64,000 nucleotides of DNA. Source: Gp13-AA77 sp035946575. GTDB taxonomy: Bacteria; Acidobacteriota; Terriglobia; UBA7540. The notes below the pieces were generated by a model that had not been told where the DNA came from, did no database searches, and worked only from the letters and a program-made list of their open reading frames with translations. The stretch covers positions 8,388-72,387 of the forward strand of contig DASYZG010000025.1 in NCBI GenBank assembly GCA_035946575.1. Direction: 5' to 3'. This document shows positions 17,493 through 26,080 of this stretch, piece after piece; the stretch's first letter is position 1, and the number at the start of each line of letters is the position of its first letter. The position numbers and the translations under genes are program-made.

Positions 17493-20222
17493 CTAATCGC
17501 ATCGCAGTGCCACCGTGGGCTCGACCTCCGAGGCCCGGCGTGCCGGGAAATAGCACGACGCCAGCGCAACCAGCAACACGGCGACGGGCGTGCCGGCCAG
17601 AATCCAACCGCTATGGATGCTGACCCAGCCTTGGAAACTCGCGTTGATAAGGCGCGGCAGGGCGAGCGAGATCAGAAATCCCACGCCCACACCCGCCACA
17701 ATCATGGGTGTCGAACCGCGCAGGACAAGCAGCAGCACCTCGCGACGCCGGGCTCCGAGCGCCATGCGCACGCCCAGTTCGTGGGTGCGCCGGCCGACCA
17801 GATACCCGATCAGGCCATAGATCCCGACCGCGGCCATCACCAGCGCGATGACCGCGAAGGCGCCCATCAGATCGGCCATAACGTCGTCGCCCTGTCCGGA
17901 GTCATGGAGCACGCGGTCCATGGTCCTGATGTTGGTCACAGGCTGGTCTTTGTCCACGCCCCACACGGCCTGGCGCAGCGAGGACGCGAAAGCGGCGGGG
18001 TCAGTGCGAACCCGAACCACCAGGTCCATCGACCCGTCGGACGCCTGAAGAAACGGAACGAACACGTGAGGCCGCCAGGTGGTCTGCCCGACGTACTCGT
18101 TCACATCGCCTACAACGCCTACGATCCGGCGCCACGAAGCCTGCTGCGAATTCGGAAGCTCCGCTGCCGTCGCCGGGCCTCCTTCCGGGCTGAGGCTGAT
18201 GTAGCCTCCCAGCGCTCCGTTCGAAAAGAACTTCCGGGCGAAGGCCTCGTTGACGATTACCACCGGATTCGAGCTGGCGTCGTCCGCCGGCGTAAACTCC
18301 CGGCCTGCGCGCAACGGAGTCTGCGTCGTGTGGAAGTAACCCGGGCTGACGGCGAAATAGCCCGCAAAGGACTCCCTCCAATCCCTGGAATCCCGCCGGG
18401 ATGCCGGTCTCCCTTCGATCAGGAAATGTGCGCGGCCTGGAAACGTATAGGGAAGATCGCTGGTAACCGCCGCGGAGTCCACCTCGGGAGAGTCAGCCAA
18501 CCTGTGAAGCACGCCCTGAAAGAAAGCAAGCTGGTGCGCCGGGTCTTGATAGAACTTGCCTGTCAACGAGATGGTCGCCGTAAGCACGTGGTGCGGATTC
18601 ATGCCCGGCTTCGACCGCATCTCCTCGATGAAGTTGTTGACGAAGAGACCGGCGCCCACCAGAAGGACGAGCGAGAGAGCGAGTTGCCCGGCCACCAGCA
18701 GGTTCTGCAGGCGATGATGCTCGCGGCCCGCGGTTGTCGATCTCGAACCTTCCTTGAGGGCCGAATTAGGATCGCGGCGCGAGAGCTGGAAGGCGGGCGC
18801 CAGGCCAAAGACGAAGGCTGTGACCAGGGAGACCGCGAGGGTGAACAGCAGCACGTTGCCGTCGATGGACAACTGTTCCGCGATCAGGATCGACCACTCA
18901 TTCCAGTTGAACAGGCGGCCGAGCAGGTGCAGGCCCCAGGTCGCGAAGAGCAGCCCCAGACCGCCGCCAAGGAGCGCCAGGAGAAGGCACTCGGAGAGCA
19001 GTTGCCGCACGACGCGGAGCCTTCCGGCGCCAAGGGCCGCGCGAATGGCGAATTCACGGTGACGGTTGGCGTTGCGCGCCAGAAGCAGATTGGCGAGGTT
19101 CGCGCAGGCAATGAGGAGCACGAACCCCACAGCAGCCATCAGAAAAGCCAGCGCCGGCCCGGCGCTGCTTTCCTGGATTGCGTACTCCTGGAGAGTAAGG
19201 ACGTTCGCTCCCCAATCCTTGCTGCTTTGCGGATGGGTGGCTGCGATTCGCCGGGCGATGGTCCCGAGCTCGGATCGCGCCTGCACCTCGCTTGCGCCGG
19301 GCTTCAGGCGTCCGAACACACTGAGGCTGCGTTGCGCGCGCCCGGCAGCGCTCAACTGTGCGGGCGTGAAGGTCAGGGGAATCCAGAGCTGCTCGGGAAA
19401 CATCCAGAGCTGCCGCAAAGTGTCCGGCATGACGCCGATCACGGTGTAGGCCTCTCCATTGACCTTCACCGTGCGGCCGAGAACACGCGGATCGCCGCCG
19501 AAGCTCCGTTTCCACAAATCGGCGCGCAACACCATCACGCGGTCGTGACCGGCCCGATCCTCCCCCGGCAGGAAGGCTCGCCCGAGCAGCGGGGACACAC
19601 CCAGCACCTCAAAGTAGTTTGCGGACACCTCTCCGCCCGGCACGCGCTCAGGTTCACTGCCTCCGCTCAGAGTGACGTGGGCATCGTCTTCGAACGAGGA
19701 GGAGGCCGTGATGGCCGAGAAAGAGGTGGCCTCTGCGCGCCAGTCCAGGAAATCAGGGGGCGATACGGGCGAGCGGCTGGCCACGTCGCCGGCCCCAAGA
19801 TTTCTGCTGAACAACATCATCAGCCGGTCGGGGTCATGGACCGGAGGTTTGCGGAGCAGCATGGTGCTGATCACGCTGAAAATCACGCTATTGACCCCGA
19901 TACCGAGCGCCAGCGTCAGCACTGCTACCGAGGCAAACCCGGGGTTGACGACCAGCATCCGCAGGCCGAAGCGCAGATCGGCGGCGAACTGCTCGACCCA
20001 TCGATGGACCCAGAAATCACGGCTCTGTTCGCGGAGCAACAGCGGGTTGCCGAATTCACGCCGGGCGGCGTAGCGAGCTTCGTCGGGCGCAAGACCCTCC
20101 TGAAGATGCGTCCGGGTCTTAAGCTCGAGGTGAGTGCGCATCTCTTCGTCGAGCTCTCGATGGAACTCCTCGCTTCGCCCGAAGAATCTAAGACGCCGTC
20201 CCAGCTCACCCAGCCAAGCCAT
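17493..20222 (-). CDS. Acidobacterial-type ABC transporter permease (MacB/FtsX, ADOP), copy 2
   Basis: About 909 residues from ATG 20222; a GTG at 20249 would add nine. The ATG is preferred because GGGGTGA lies just upstream and MAWLGELGRRLRFF resembles the usual family start. Architecture is the same as the neighbour: N-terminal FHRELDEEMRTHLELK domain, first helix LTLALGIGVNSVIFSVI, MacB periplasmic domain, FtsX block with VLLIACANLANLLLARNANR, a second block IALVMAAVGIYGLIGYLVG, and the C-terminal end ARRASEVEPTVALRCD. It lies 60 nt downstream of padR, so the three genes are likely one PadR-controlled unit. The two permeases are paralogues and may act as a heterodimer. Confidence 0.92.
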   Translation of the reverse strand: MAWLGELGRRLRFFGRSEEFHRELDEEMRTHLELKTRTHLQEGLAPDEARYAARREFGNPLLLREQSRDFWVHRWVEQFAADLRFGLRMLVVNPGFASVAVLTLALGIGVNSVIFSVISTMLLRKPPVHDPDRLMMLFSRNLGAGDVASRSPVSPPDFLDWRAEATSFSAITASSSFEDDAHVTLSGGSEPERVPGGEVSANYFEVLGVSPLLGRAFLPGEDRAGHDRVMVLRADLWKRSFGGDPRVLGRTVKVNGEAYTVIGVMPDTLRQLWMFPEQLWIPLTFTPAQLSAAGRAQRSLSVFGRLKPGASEVQARSELGTIARRIAATHPQSSKDWGANVLTLQEYAIQESSAGPALAFLMAAVGFVLLIACANLANLLLARNANRHREFAIRAALGAGRLRVVRQLLSECLLLALLGGGLGLLFATWGLHLLGRLFNWNEWSILIAEQLSIDGNVLLFTLAVSLVTAFVFGLAPAFQLSRRDPNSALKEGSRSTTAGREHHRLQNLLVAGQLALSLVLLVGAGLFVNNFIEEMRSKPGMNPHHVLTATISLTGKFYQDPAHQLAFFQGVLHRLADSPEVDSAAVTSDLPYTFPGRAHFLIEGRPASRRDSRDWRESFAGYFAVSPGYFHTTQTPLRAGREFTPADDASSNPVVIVNEAFARKFFSNGALGGYISLSPEGGPATAAELPNSQQASWRRIVGVVGDVNEYVGQTTWRPHVFVPFLQASDGSMDLVVRVRTDPAAFASSLRQAVWGVDKDQPVTNIRTMDRVLHDSGQGDDVMADLMGAFAVIALVMAAVGIYGLIGYLVGRRTHELGVRMALGARRREVLLLVLRGSTPMIVAGVGVGFLISLALPRLINASFQGWVSIHSGWILAGTPVAVLLVALASCYFPARRASEVEPTVALRCD

Positions 20223-20282
20223 GCCGTCACCCCGCTTGCCAGCCGTCACTTGTCACTCGTCCCTTGTCACTTTCGCCCGGAT

Positions 20283-20627
20283 TCACGCCGTTTCGAGCAC
20301 GCGCACAATCGCCTGCATGACCCGGTCGAATTCAGAGACTTCGGCGCCAAGCTGCTTGCGGCCGGCGGGAGTCAACCGGTAGAAGCGCGCGCGCCGGTTG
20401 GTCTCCGATGTCTTCCATTCCGCCACCACCCAGCCCTTGATCAGCATTCGCTGCAAGGCGGGATAGAGCGACCCTTCTTCCACCTGGAGCACGTCCTCGG
20501 AGAGTTGATGAATCCGCTGCGCGATACCATAACCGTGCCGCGGCCCCGCCTCGAGAGTCTTGAGGATAAGCATGTACAGAGTACCCGGCGGGATTTCGCT
20601 CTTCGAATCGTGGATCGGCTTTGCCAT
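20283..20627 (-). CDS. PadR-family transcriptional regulator
   Basis: 114 residues, the compact PadR-s2 type. IPPGTLYMLILKTLEAGPRH is the start of the winged helix, and VEEGSLYPALQRMLIKGWVV contains the recognition helix and the highly conserved SLYPAL motif; the wing is RRARFYRLTPAGRKQL. The C-terminal helix (about 92-112) is the dimerisation part. It is first in the operon with the two permeases and most likely represses it. A dyad matching this role lies upstream at 20651-20677. GGAG sits 8 nt before the ATG. Confidence 0.93.
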   Translation of the reverse strand: MAKPIHDSKSEIPPGTLYMLILKTLEAGPRHGYGIAQRIHQLSEDVLQVEEGSLYPALQRMLIKGWVVAEWKTSETNRRARFYRLTPAGRKQLGAEVSEFDRVMQAIVRVLETA

Positions 20628-20650
20628 CAGTTTCTCCGCCCCATAGATTC

Positions 20651-20677
20651 CCTAGACATAGGTAGACTATGCTTAGG
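20651..20677. promoter_or_regulatory. Candidate PadR operator (27-bp dyad)
   Basis: CCTAGACATAG (20651-20661) faces CTATGCTTAGG (20667-20677); 9 of 11 arm positions pair, with the inner CATAG/CTATG perfect. It sits 24-50 nt upstream of padR in the only gap large enough for the operon's promoter. Position and symmetry fit autoregulation by a dimeric PadR; binding is inferred. Confidence 0.55.
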
Positions 20678-20749
20678 TTGGCGCTGAATGTCAAGAGGAT
20701 TTTGGGGGCGACTCCAGCCGCCGGGCGGAAGGGGGGAACCGGGTGCGCG

Positions 20750-20796
20750 GAAAAAAGAAGCCGGGTCCAAGCTCGCGCGCGAGCTTGAAACCCGGC
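20750..20796 (-). terminator. Intrinsic terminator of the small Lys-rich protein gene
   Basis: Reading the minus strand, GCCGGGT..AAGCTCG pairs with CGAGCTT..ACCCGGC (20760-20796) and is followed by TTCTTTTTTCC. This is a textbook hairpin plus U-tract, 26 nt past the stop codon of the gene at 20823-21017. Confidence 0.85.
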
Positions 20797-20822
20797 ATGA
20801 CCTGCTCGAATTGAAGAACCCG

Positions 20823-21017
20823 TTACTGCTGCGGAGCAGCCTCGGTCTTGCTCTTCTTCGCCTTCTTGGCCTTGTGCGTCTTGGCTTTCTTCTCTTTCTT
20901 ACCGCTGGACATCGACTGATCGGACGACTGGGCTGCGCCAGAATCCTGAGCGAACACAGGCAGAGCCAGCGAAACCGTCAGGGCCGCAGCGAAAAGCAGA
21001 GTGAACAACTTCTTCAT
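20823..21017 (-). CDS. Small exported Lys/Ala-rich protein
   Basis: 64 residues from the ATG at 21017, chosen because AAGGAGGT lies 9 nt upstream (one of the best ribosome-binding sites in the window) and because MKKLFTLLFAAALTVSLALP is a clean signal peptide; a longer frame from 21104 has no such support. Cleavage is likely after VFA (about residue 22). The mature ~40 residues are Ser/Gln-rich and then Lys/Ala-rich (KKEKKAKTHKAKKAKKSK), so strongly basic. Short periplasmic proteins of this kind are common in Acidobacteria, and their role is unknown; binding to anionic envelope polymers or DNA is conceivable. Its own promoter region and terminator make it monocistronic and probably well expressed. 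Confidence 0.75.
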   Translation of the reverse strand: MKKLFTLLFAAALTVSLALPVFAQDSGAAQSSDQSMSSGKKEKKAKTHKAKKAKKSKTEAAPQQ

Positions 21018-21319
21018 AGGGGTCAGACCTCCTTGGATTTTACAGCCACCGCGCTGGTAGCATGGGTCTTGCCAAACCGAAGCCGTGAGGGTGAATTTAA
21101 TCACAACCCAAATGGAGACAGCGGGTTAGGTCTGCGATGCTGATGATCATCTGATTCGTCGTCTTACACCCCGGTCGTTGGGAAGCGCGGGCCGCTGCAC
21201 GAGATCGTGTATCGCATACCAAATAAGACGGCAGGCCGTGCCGGAATATCGGCACCCGCTCCGCTGGAGCAGCAGCCGGCGTTGACCTTGAATCCTTGGA
21301 GTCGTAGCATCGAAACCAT
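21018..21319. other. Divergent intergenic gap
   Basis: 302 bp between the small exported protein (-) and the flavoenzyme (+). It must hold both promoters. Apart from a small dyad GTGCCGG/TCGGCAC near 21237-21255 I see no coding potential or strong motif. Confidence 0.4.
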
Positions 21320-22513
21320 ATGTCGGACTTTAACGCCGTGGTGATCGGCGCCGGGAGCTTCGGCGCCTGGACCGCTCTGGCATTGCGGCGCCGCGGATAT
21401 CGCGTCCTGCTGCTCGACGCCTGGGGCCCGGCGCACAGTCGCGCCAGTTCGGGGGGCGAGTCGCGGATCATCCGCATGGGTTACGGCGCGAACAGCGTCT
21501 ACACCCGGTGGTCGATGCGCTCCCTGGCCCTGTGGCAGGATTTGTTCGCGCGTACCGGACGCCCGCTCTTTCATCGCACGGGCGTCTTGTGGATCAGTCA
21601 TCCGGGCGACGAGTATAACTCCCGAAACCTGGCGGAGTTTGAAGCTGCCGGCATCCCACACGAGACGTTTTCGCAGACCGATCTTGCTCACCACTATCCC
21701 CAGATGTCTCTCGACCCCGCCACCACCTGGGGCCTGTTCGAACCCGAGAGTGGCGTGTTGATAGCGCGACGCGCGGTAGCAACGGTGGTGGAAGAAGCCA
21801 ACCGTCAAGGCGTCGAATATCGGCGCGCGGCCGTGCAGCCCCCAGCCGACACGAGGACGGATCCAGCGCCGGCAAAAGGAGGATCAAAGAGCCGTCTTGA
21901 GAGGATCACCACCGTTGATGGCGAGTCCGTTTCCGCGGACAGGGACGGAATCTATGTGTTCGCCTGCGGGCCGTGGCTCGGCAAGCTCTTTCCCGCTCTG
22001 CTGGGCGAGCGGATATTCGTCACGCGGCAAGAGGTCTTCTTCTTCGGAACCCCGCCCGGGGACCGGCGCTTCGCGCCAGGCGCCCTTCCCACCTGGATCG
22101 ACCTGGCGCACGAGTCGTATGGCATGCCGGATCTCGAAGACCGCGGGCTGAAAGTGGGCCTCGACCGGCACGGACCAGCGTTCGATCCCGACACCGGCAG
22201 CCGCCAGCCTTCGCCGGACCTCATCGGCCAGGTACGGGATTACCTCGCGCGACGCTTCCCCGCCCTCGCCGACGCGCCTCTGGTCGAATCGCGCGTCTGC
22301 CAGTACGAGAACACTTCCAGCGGTGACTTCCTGCTCGACCGGCACCCGACGTTCGAGAACGTCTGGCTGGCGGGCGGCGGATCGGGGCATGGATTCAAGC
22401 ACGGGCCCGCGGTCGGCGAGTATCTGGCCGGCCGGATCATCGACGGCGCCCCCGGCGAGGCTCGATTCAGCCTGGAGACAAAGCAAGTGGTCCAGCAGCG
22501 GGCAATCTTCTAG
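21320..22513 (+). CDS. Sarcosine-oxidase-like FAD-dependent amine oxidase (DAO fold)
   Basis: 397 residues. VVIGAGSFGAWTALALRRRG at 7-26 is the Rossmann FAD-binding motif, and ASSGGESRIIRMGYG at 42-56 is the flavin-contacting stretch of monomeric sarcosine oxidase and N-methyltryptophan oxidase. Cys327 in RVCQYENTSSGDFLLDRHP is at the position that carries covalent 8-alpha-S-cysteinyl FAD in that family, and AGGGSGHGFKHGPAVGEYLA is the conserved C-terminal FAD loop. It most likely oxidises a secondary or N-methyl amino acid, producing imine and H2O2; the exact substrate is open. A ~20-residue low-complexity insertion (about 172-192, PPADTRTDPAPAKGG) is unusual for the family. The stop is 6 bp from that of the convergent SDR gene. 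Confidence 0.88.
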   Translation: MSDFNAVVIGAGSFGAWTALALRRRGYRVLLLDAWGPAHSRASSGGESRIIRMGYGANSVYTRWSMRSLALWQDLFARTGRPLFHRTGVLWISHPGDEYNSRNLAEFEAAGIPHETFSQTDLAHHYPQMSLDPATTWGLFEPESGVLIARRAVATVVEEANRQGVEYRRAAVQPPADTRTDPAPAKGGSKSRLERITTVDGESVSADRDGIYVFACGPWLGKLFPALLGERIFVTRQEVFFFGTPPGDRRFAPGALPTWIDLAHESYGMPDLEDRGLKVGLDRHGPAFDPDTGSRQPSPDLIGQVRDYLARRFPALADAPLVESRVCQYENTSSGDFLLDRHPTFENVWLAGGGSGHGFKHGPAVGEYLAGRIIDGAPGEARFSLETKQVVQQRAIF

Positions 22514-22519
22514 CTGCAG

Positions 22520-23260
22520 CTACAGCACCGACTGTCCGCCGTCGACTGGAATCACCTGGCCGGTTATGAATTCCGCCGTGGTGGCCAGGAAGAGGACCGC
22601 CGCGGCCACGTCCTCAGGTCGTCCGGACTTGCGGAGCGGCGTCAGCGGGATGGACGCCCTTTGTCCTGGGCTCGGCTTCTCACCGGGAAACAAGATCGTG
22701 CCCGGCGCCACGCTGTTGACCACGATCGTCGGGCCGAGCGCCTTCGCCAGGCACCGCGTCAGCATGATGAGTCCGGCCTTGGAGCTGCAATAGTGCATGT
22801 ACGTTGGCCAGGCACGCAGACCGCCGAGCGACGAGATATTGATGATCCGGCCCTGACCCTGACGCATCATGATCCGCGCCGCTGCCTGCGCGCAGAAGAA
22901 CGGGCCCTTCAGGTTCGCGCCCAGGACGCGATCCCAATCGCGCTCGCGCAGCTTGTCCCACGGCGCGGGGAAGAAGACACCGGCGTTGTTCACCAGCACG
23001 TCCAGACGTCCGAACCGGCGCTCGATCGCGCGGAACATGGCGCGGACCTCACCCGGCCGCGACACATCGGCCTGCAGCGCGACCGCATCGACGCCAAGCG
23101 CGCGGATCTCGCGCACGGTATCGCGCGCCGCGGCGGCGGACCGGTTATAATTCACCACGACGTCCGCGCCGGCCCGCGCCAGTTCGAGCGCGATCACCCG
23201 GCCGAGGCGGCGACCGGCGCCGGTGACGCAGGTCACGTTTTTGCACAATCTCGCAGACAT
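22520..23260 (-). CDS. SDR-family oxidoreductase (FabG/pteridine-reductase-like)
   Basis: 246 residues, classical short-chain dehydrogenase. The cofactor motif TGAGRRLGR (14-22) has the Arg-rich form seen in pteridine reductases and some FabG homologues and suggests NADPH, supported by NYNRS after the second strand. NNAG is at about 91-94; the active site is Ser143/144, Tyr157 and Lys161 (Y-C-S-S-K). The C-terminus EFITGQVIPVDGGQSVL is the usual SDR ending. The substrate is uncertain: a 3-oxoacyl thioester or a pterin are both plausible. It is divergent from bshB1 across a 168-bp AT-richer spacer. Confidence 0.88.
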   Translation of the reverse strand: MSARLCKNVTCVTGAGRRLGRVIALELARAGADVVVNYNRSAAAARDTVREIRALGVDAVALQADVSRPGEVRAMFRAIERRFGRLDVLVNNAGVFFPAPWDKLRERDWDRVLGANLKGPFFCAQAAARIMMRQGQGRIINISSLGGLRAWPTYMHYCSSKAGLIMLTRCLAKALGPTIVVNSVAPGTILFPGEKPSPGQRASIPLTPLRKSGRPEDVAAAVLFLATTAEFITGQVIPVDGGQSVL

Positions 23261-23428
23261 GAGATTTCAAGGGGTCGAATTTTTAACGCTTCAGGCATTA
23301 CCTGCTCGATTTAAATGCTTGATTTTCCGTGATTCCGAACTGTCGAAAACCAGCGTGTTTTTGGCGTTTTGGGCGCAAAAAAGAGCCGTTTTTCGCCTCT
23401 TTCCGCTGAAATACGAGTCTAACATCCT

Positions 23429-24142
23429 ATGAAACTCGACTTGCTGGCAATTGCGGCGCATCGTGACGACATCGAACTGACGTGCGGGGGCACGGTGATC
23501 AAGATGGTTGAGGAAGGCTACCGCGTTGGCGCCCTCGACCTCTCCGCGGGCGAGTCCGGCACGCGGGGCAGCGCCGCCCTGCGCGCCCGCGAGGCGGAGA
23601 AAGCCGCCAAAGTGATGGGCCTGGTTTATCGCGAGAACCTGGGCCTGCCCGACGCCGCCATCGAGAACGTGCGCGCTTACAAGATGAAGATCGCGGAGAA
23701 GATCCGCGAGCTGCAGCCGCGCACCGTGATCCTGCCCTACTGGGAGGGCCGCCATCCCGACCACTACACTACGGGGCAGATCGGCTACGAGGCCTGCTTC
23801 CTGGCCGGCCTCGAGAAACTACCGATCCCGGGCGCGCCCCACCGGCCGTTCAAGATCGTCTACGCCTCGGTCTACGTCCCGGCCGTGGTGCCGAATTTCG
23901 TGGTGGACGTTACCGGCCAGTTCGAAAAGAAGCTGAAGTCCATCCTCTGCTACGGGTCGCAGTTTTCCGCCGACAAAGACACGCGCAACCTGTTCCCTTC
24001 CCGCAAAGACTTGCGCGAACGCGTCGGATCGCTGGCGCGTCACTTCGGATTGATGATCGGCGCGCGCTACGGCGAGCCCTTCGTCACCCGCGAGGTGGCG
24101 GCCGTGGACGACGTGGTCACCATGCCGGTGCGGTCGGTATAG
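23429..24142 (+). CDS. bshB1: Bacillithiol biosynthesis deacetylase BshB1
   Basis: 237 residues, the right length for BshB1. The PIG-L/LmbE zinc motif is AAHRDDIEL (His11, Asp13, Asp14), with a second zinc ligand in GRHPDHY. DLSAGESGTRGSAALRAREAEKAAKVMGL matches the BshB1 substrate loop, although only part of that segment is strictly conserved. The enzyme would deacetylate GlcNAc-malate to glucosaminyl-malate, the second step of bacillithiol synthesis, in the cytoplasm. bshA and bshC are not in the window, as is common for scattered bsh genes. The normal HPDD is HRDD here, a substitution at a non-ligand position. Bacillithiol production in this organism is inferred from this gene alone. Confidence 0.88.
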   Translation: MKLDLLAIAAHRDDIELTCGGTVIKMVEEGYRVGALDLSAGESGTRGSAALRAREAEKAAKVMGLVYRENLGLPDAAIENVRAYKMKIAEKIRELQPRTVILPYWEGRHPDHYTTGQIGYEACFLAGLEKLPIPGAPHRPFKIVYASVYVPAVVPNFVVDVTGQFEKKLKSILCYGSQFSADKDTRNLFPSRKDLRERVGSLARHFGLMIGARYGEPFVTREVAAVDDVVTMPVRSV

Positions 24143-24217
24143 TGCCTCGTAGGACATGTCTGAACGGCAATGCTCGACTGTCAACCGCTGACTTTTGCCC
24201 GGAGGGCAACGCCGCGA

Positions 24218-24254
24218 GTAGCCGTAGGTGGAGCGCAGCGGAACCTACGGCTAC
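24218..24254. repeat. Short palindrome GTAGCCGTAGGT...ACCTACGGCTAC
   Basis: Perfect 12-bp arms (24218-24229 and 24243-24254) around GGAGCGCAGCGGA. It is a stem-loop REP-like unit in the gap after bshB1. Confidence 0.65.
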
Positions 24255-24300
24255 GGGTCGCAAGAATTGAGTGACGGCCGTGAAAGGGTCGGACAACCGC

Positions 24301-24399
24301 TCAAAGCATGTAACGTTCATCAAATTCGATTCCAGCTTCAACCAATAATTTCCTGTATTCCTCTGCGAACGTCGCCCTGACAGGGTTCCGAAACTTTTT
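24301..24399 (-). pseudogene. C-terminal remnant of an IS200-like/REP-associated tyrosine transposase (RAYT)
   Basis: The minus strand encodes RATFAEEYRKLLVEAGIEF then DERYML and a stop (24378 down to 24301). This matches the well-known C-terminal end of Y1-type REP-associated transposases (T-F-x-E-E-Y-x-x-L-L-x-x-x-G-I-E-x-D-E-R-Y). Upstream the frame hits a stop at about 24402, and no HUH or catalytic Tyr region is present, so only the last ~30 codons survive. The large palindrome at 24543-24650 and the smaller one at 24218-24254 flank it, the expected company of a RAYT. Confidence 0.7.
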
Positions 24400-24542
24400 T
24401 CAACAAACTGTTAAACCTGCGAGGGCGTTACGTGGATCAAGGTCGTGAAGACCGAAGAAGATTCGTTTCCGGCCGGGATGGCCTCATGGGCTGGCTGGCG
24501 CATCAGACCTTGCTTTTCAGGTCCGTGACGGCAACACTTCGG

Positions 24543-24650
24543 TTGCCACCATAGCGCGGGCATGGCGCTCGCACACTCGTGACTATCGGATCGCGGTCCG
24601 ATGAGAACGTCCGGAGGCGTGCGAGCGCCATGCCCGTGCTATAGTGGCAA
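24543..24650. repeat. 108-bp palindrome with 32-bp arms next to the transposase remnant
   Basis: Arms 24543-24574 and 24619-24650 are inverted copies with only two mismatches in 32 positions (TTGCCACCATAGCGCGGGCA and its complement). The 44-bp loop is unremarkable. It looks like a REP pair (BIME) or MITE mobilised by a RAYT, whose relic is 150 bp away. Apart from these elements the 24143-24724 gap has no gene. Confidence 0.75.
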
Positions 24651-24724
24651 GCGCCACAGGGACAAAATTGAAAACGGGGAGCGGAAAGCCGCTCCTTGAG
24701 ATTGCTTTGCCAGAGACTCTGCGG

Positions 24725-25786
24725 CTACAGCTTGGTGACCGTATTGCCGTTTTCGTCCACGGCCCAGATGTCAGCTCCGTCAAAAGCCAGCCAACTTGGG
24801 CCGCTTCCAGCCGAAAAGGTCCCTAGCACCGTCCCGCTGCCCGACAGCTTCGTGACCGTATTGCCTGCCAGATTGCTTACCCAGATGTTCGCCCCGTCGA
24901 AGACCACACCCTGAGGATCGCTCCCTACGGGGAAAGTTCCCAAGTTGTCGCCCGTGGAGGCTTTGAGCTTGGTAATTGTGTTGTCCACGCTGTTGGCCAC
25001 CCAGATGTTGGCGCCGTCAAATCCAAGCCCGGTAGGCCCGTTTCCCACCGTGAAGGTTCCCAAAACGGTACAGTCGCCCGCCAGCTTGGTCACCGTATTC
25101 GTGGACTCATTCGTGACCCAAATGTTGGTCCCGTCAAAGGCTACACTGCGTGGGCCGAGTCCTACGGTGCACGTCGCCAGATTCGCGCCATCGCTGGCGC
25201 GGAGTTTGGTTACGGTGTTGCCCGATCCGTTGCCATTGTTTGCCACCCAGATGTTTGCCCCGTCGAAAGCGAGGCCATTCGGGAAGAGTCCAACGGCAAA
25301 GGTTCCCAGTATCGAACCGTCACGCGCACGAAGCTTGGTCACGGTCGCATTTGAAAAACTGGCAACCCAGATGTTGGCGCCGTCGTAAGCCAAGGGAAGT
25401 GGCCCACCACCAACGTTGTAAGTTGCGAGCACGGTGCCGTCGCTCGGCGCGAGTTTTGTAACCGTGTTGCTGCTGAAATTGCTCACCCAGATGCTGGCTC
25501 CATCAAATGTCACGTATTGTGGAGCGGCGCCGACGGCGAAGCTCGTGGTCTGGTTGGCGCTGTACCAATGCAAGATCGCTATCTGGAATGGGTTTTTGGT
25601 GGAGGTTGTTACGCCAACGAGCGGAGAGCTGGGCGTTCCGGGTCGCTGTCCGCTTCCCGCTCCAGCTTCATCCTGCGCCTGAGCCGGATTCGGGGCGATA
25701 GCCATCAACCCCAAGAGGCCCAACCCCAGTAAGGCGAATCTCAGTCGTTTCGGCCTGCCTCTAACTGCACGGTTTTGTGCATGCAT
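24725..25786 (-). CDS. Exported seven-repeat beta-propeller (YVTN/NHL-like)
   Basis: About 353 residues from ATG 25786, chosen for AAGGGGG just upstream and for the signal peptide RFALLGLGLLGLMAIAPNPAQAQ; the frame extends further to 26023 but that part is basic and unlike an export signal. After a Gly/Ser-rich linker come seven ~40-residue units, each with the core (V/L)-x-(F/Y)-DGxxIW-V-x-N, then N-T-V-T-K-L and G-T-(F/Y)-x-V-G. Seven such units make a closed propeller. The protein ends right after the last NTVTKL with no anchor, so it is periplasmic or released. Function unknown; propellers of this kind usually serve as binding scaffolds. The near identity of its units suggests recent internal duplication. 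Confidence 0.85.
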   Translation of the reverse strand: MHAQNRAVRGRPKRLRFALLGLGLLGLMAIAPNPAQAQDEAGAGSGQRPGTPSSPLVGVTTSTKNPFQIAILHWYSANQTTSFAVGAAPQYVTFDGASIWVSNFSSNTVTKLAPSDGTVLATYNVGGGPLPLAYDGANIWVASFSNATVTKLRARDGSILGTFAVGLFPNGLAFDGANIWVANNGNGSGNTVTKLRASDGANLATCTVGLGPRSVAFDGTNIWVTNESTNTVTKLAGDCTVLGTFTVGNGPTGLGFDGANIWVANSVDNTITKLKASTGDNLGTFPVGSDPQGVVFDGANIWVSNLAGNTVTKLSGSGTVLGTFSAGSGPSWLAFDGADIWAVDENGNTVTKL

Positions 25787-26080
25787 TCTAACCCCCTTGA
25801 CCGGAATTCCCAATGAGGGCTCAAAGCCCGGGCGACAACGTATCACCTGGCCGCGCCGAGTGCAACCGGCGGGGCGGGCCGGAGCTTGAAGGGCCCACAA
25901 CAGCCCGGTTTTGCACCTCCAGGTGGCAGGGAATTTTGTGTGAGGCTCAGTTTGCCGGGCTGGGGCAGGAATCGGGATTAGGCCGCGGCGGAAAAGAACG
26001 CGAGCGGAGGGTCCGGACGGCAATCGCGCGGTGGAGAATCGCCGGTCCGGGGACTGCTCCCGCTCGCGTTCCGTGGACTG

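Noticed and set aside
14616..20687. A 2,023-codon open frame on the plus strand
   Set aside because: It is antisense to two well-conserved permeases and PadR on the minus strand. Its Arg/Gln/His-rich composition is what high-GC antisense frames give, and no domain is visible.
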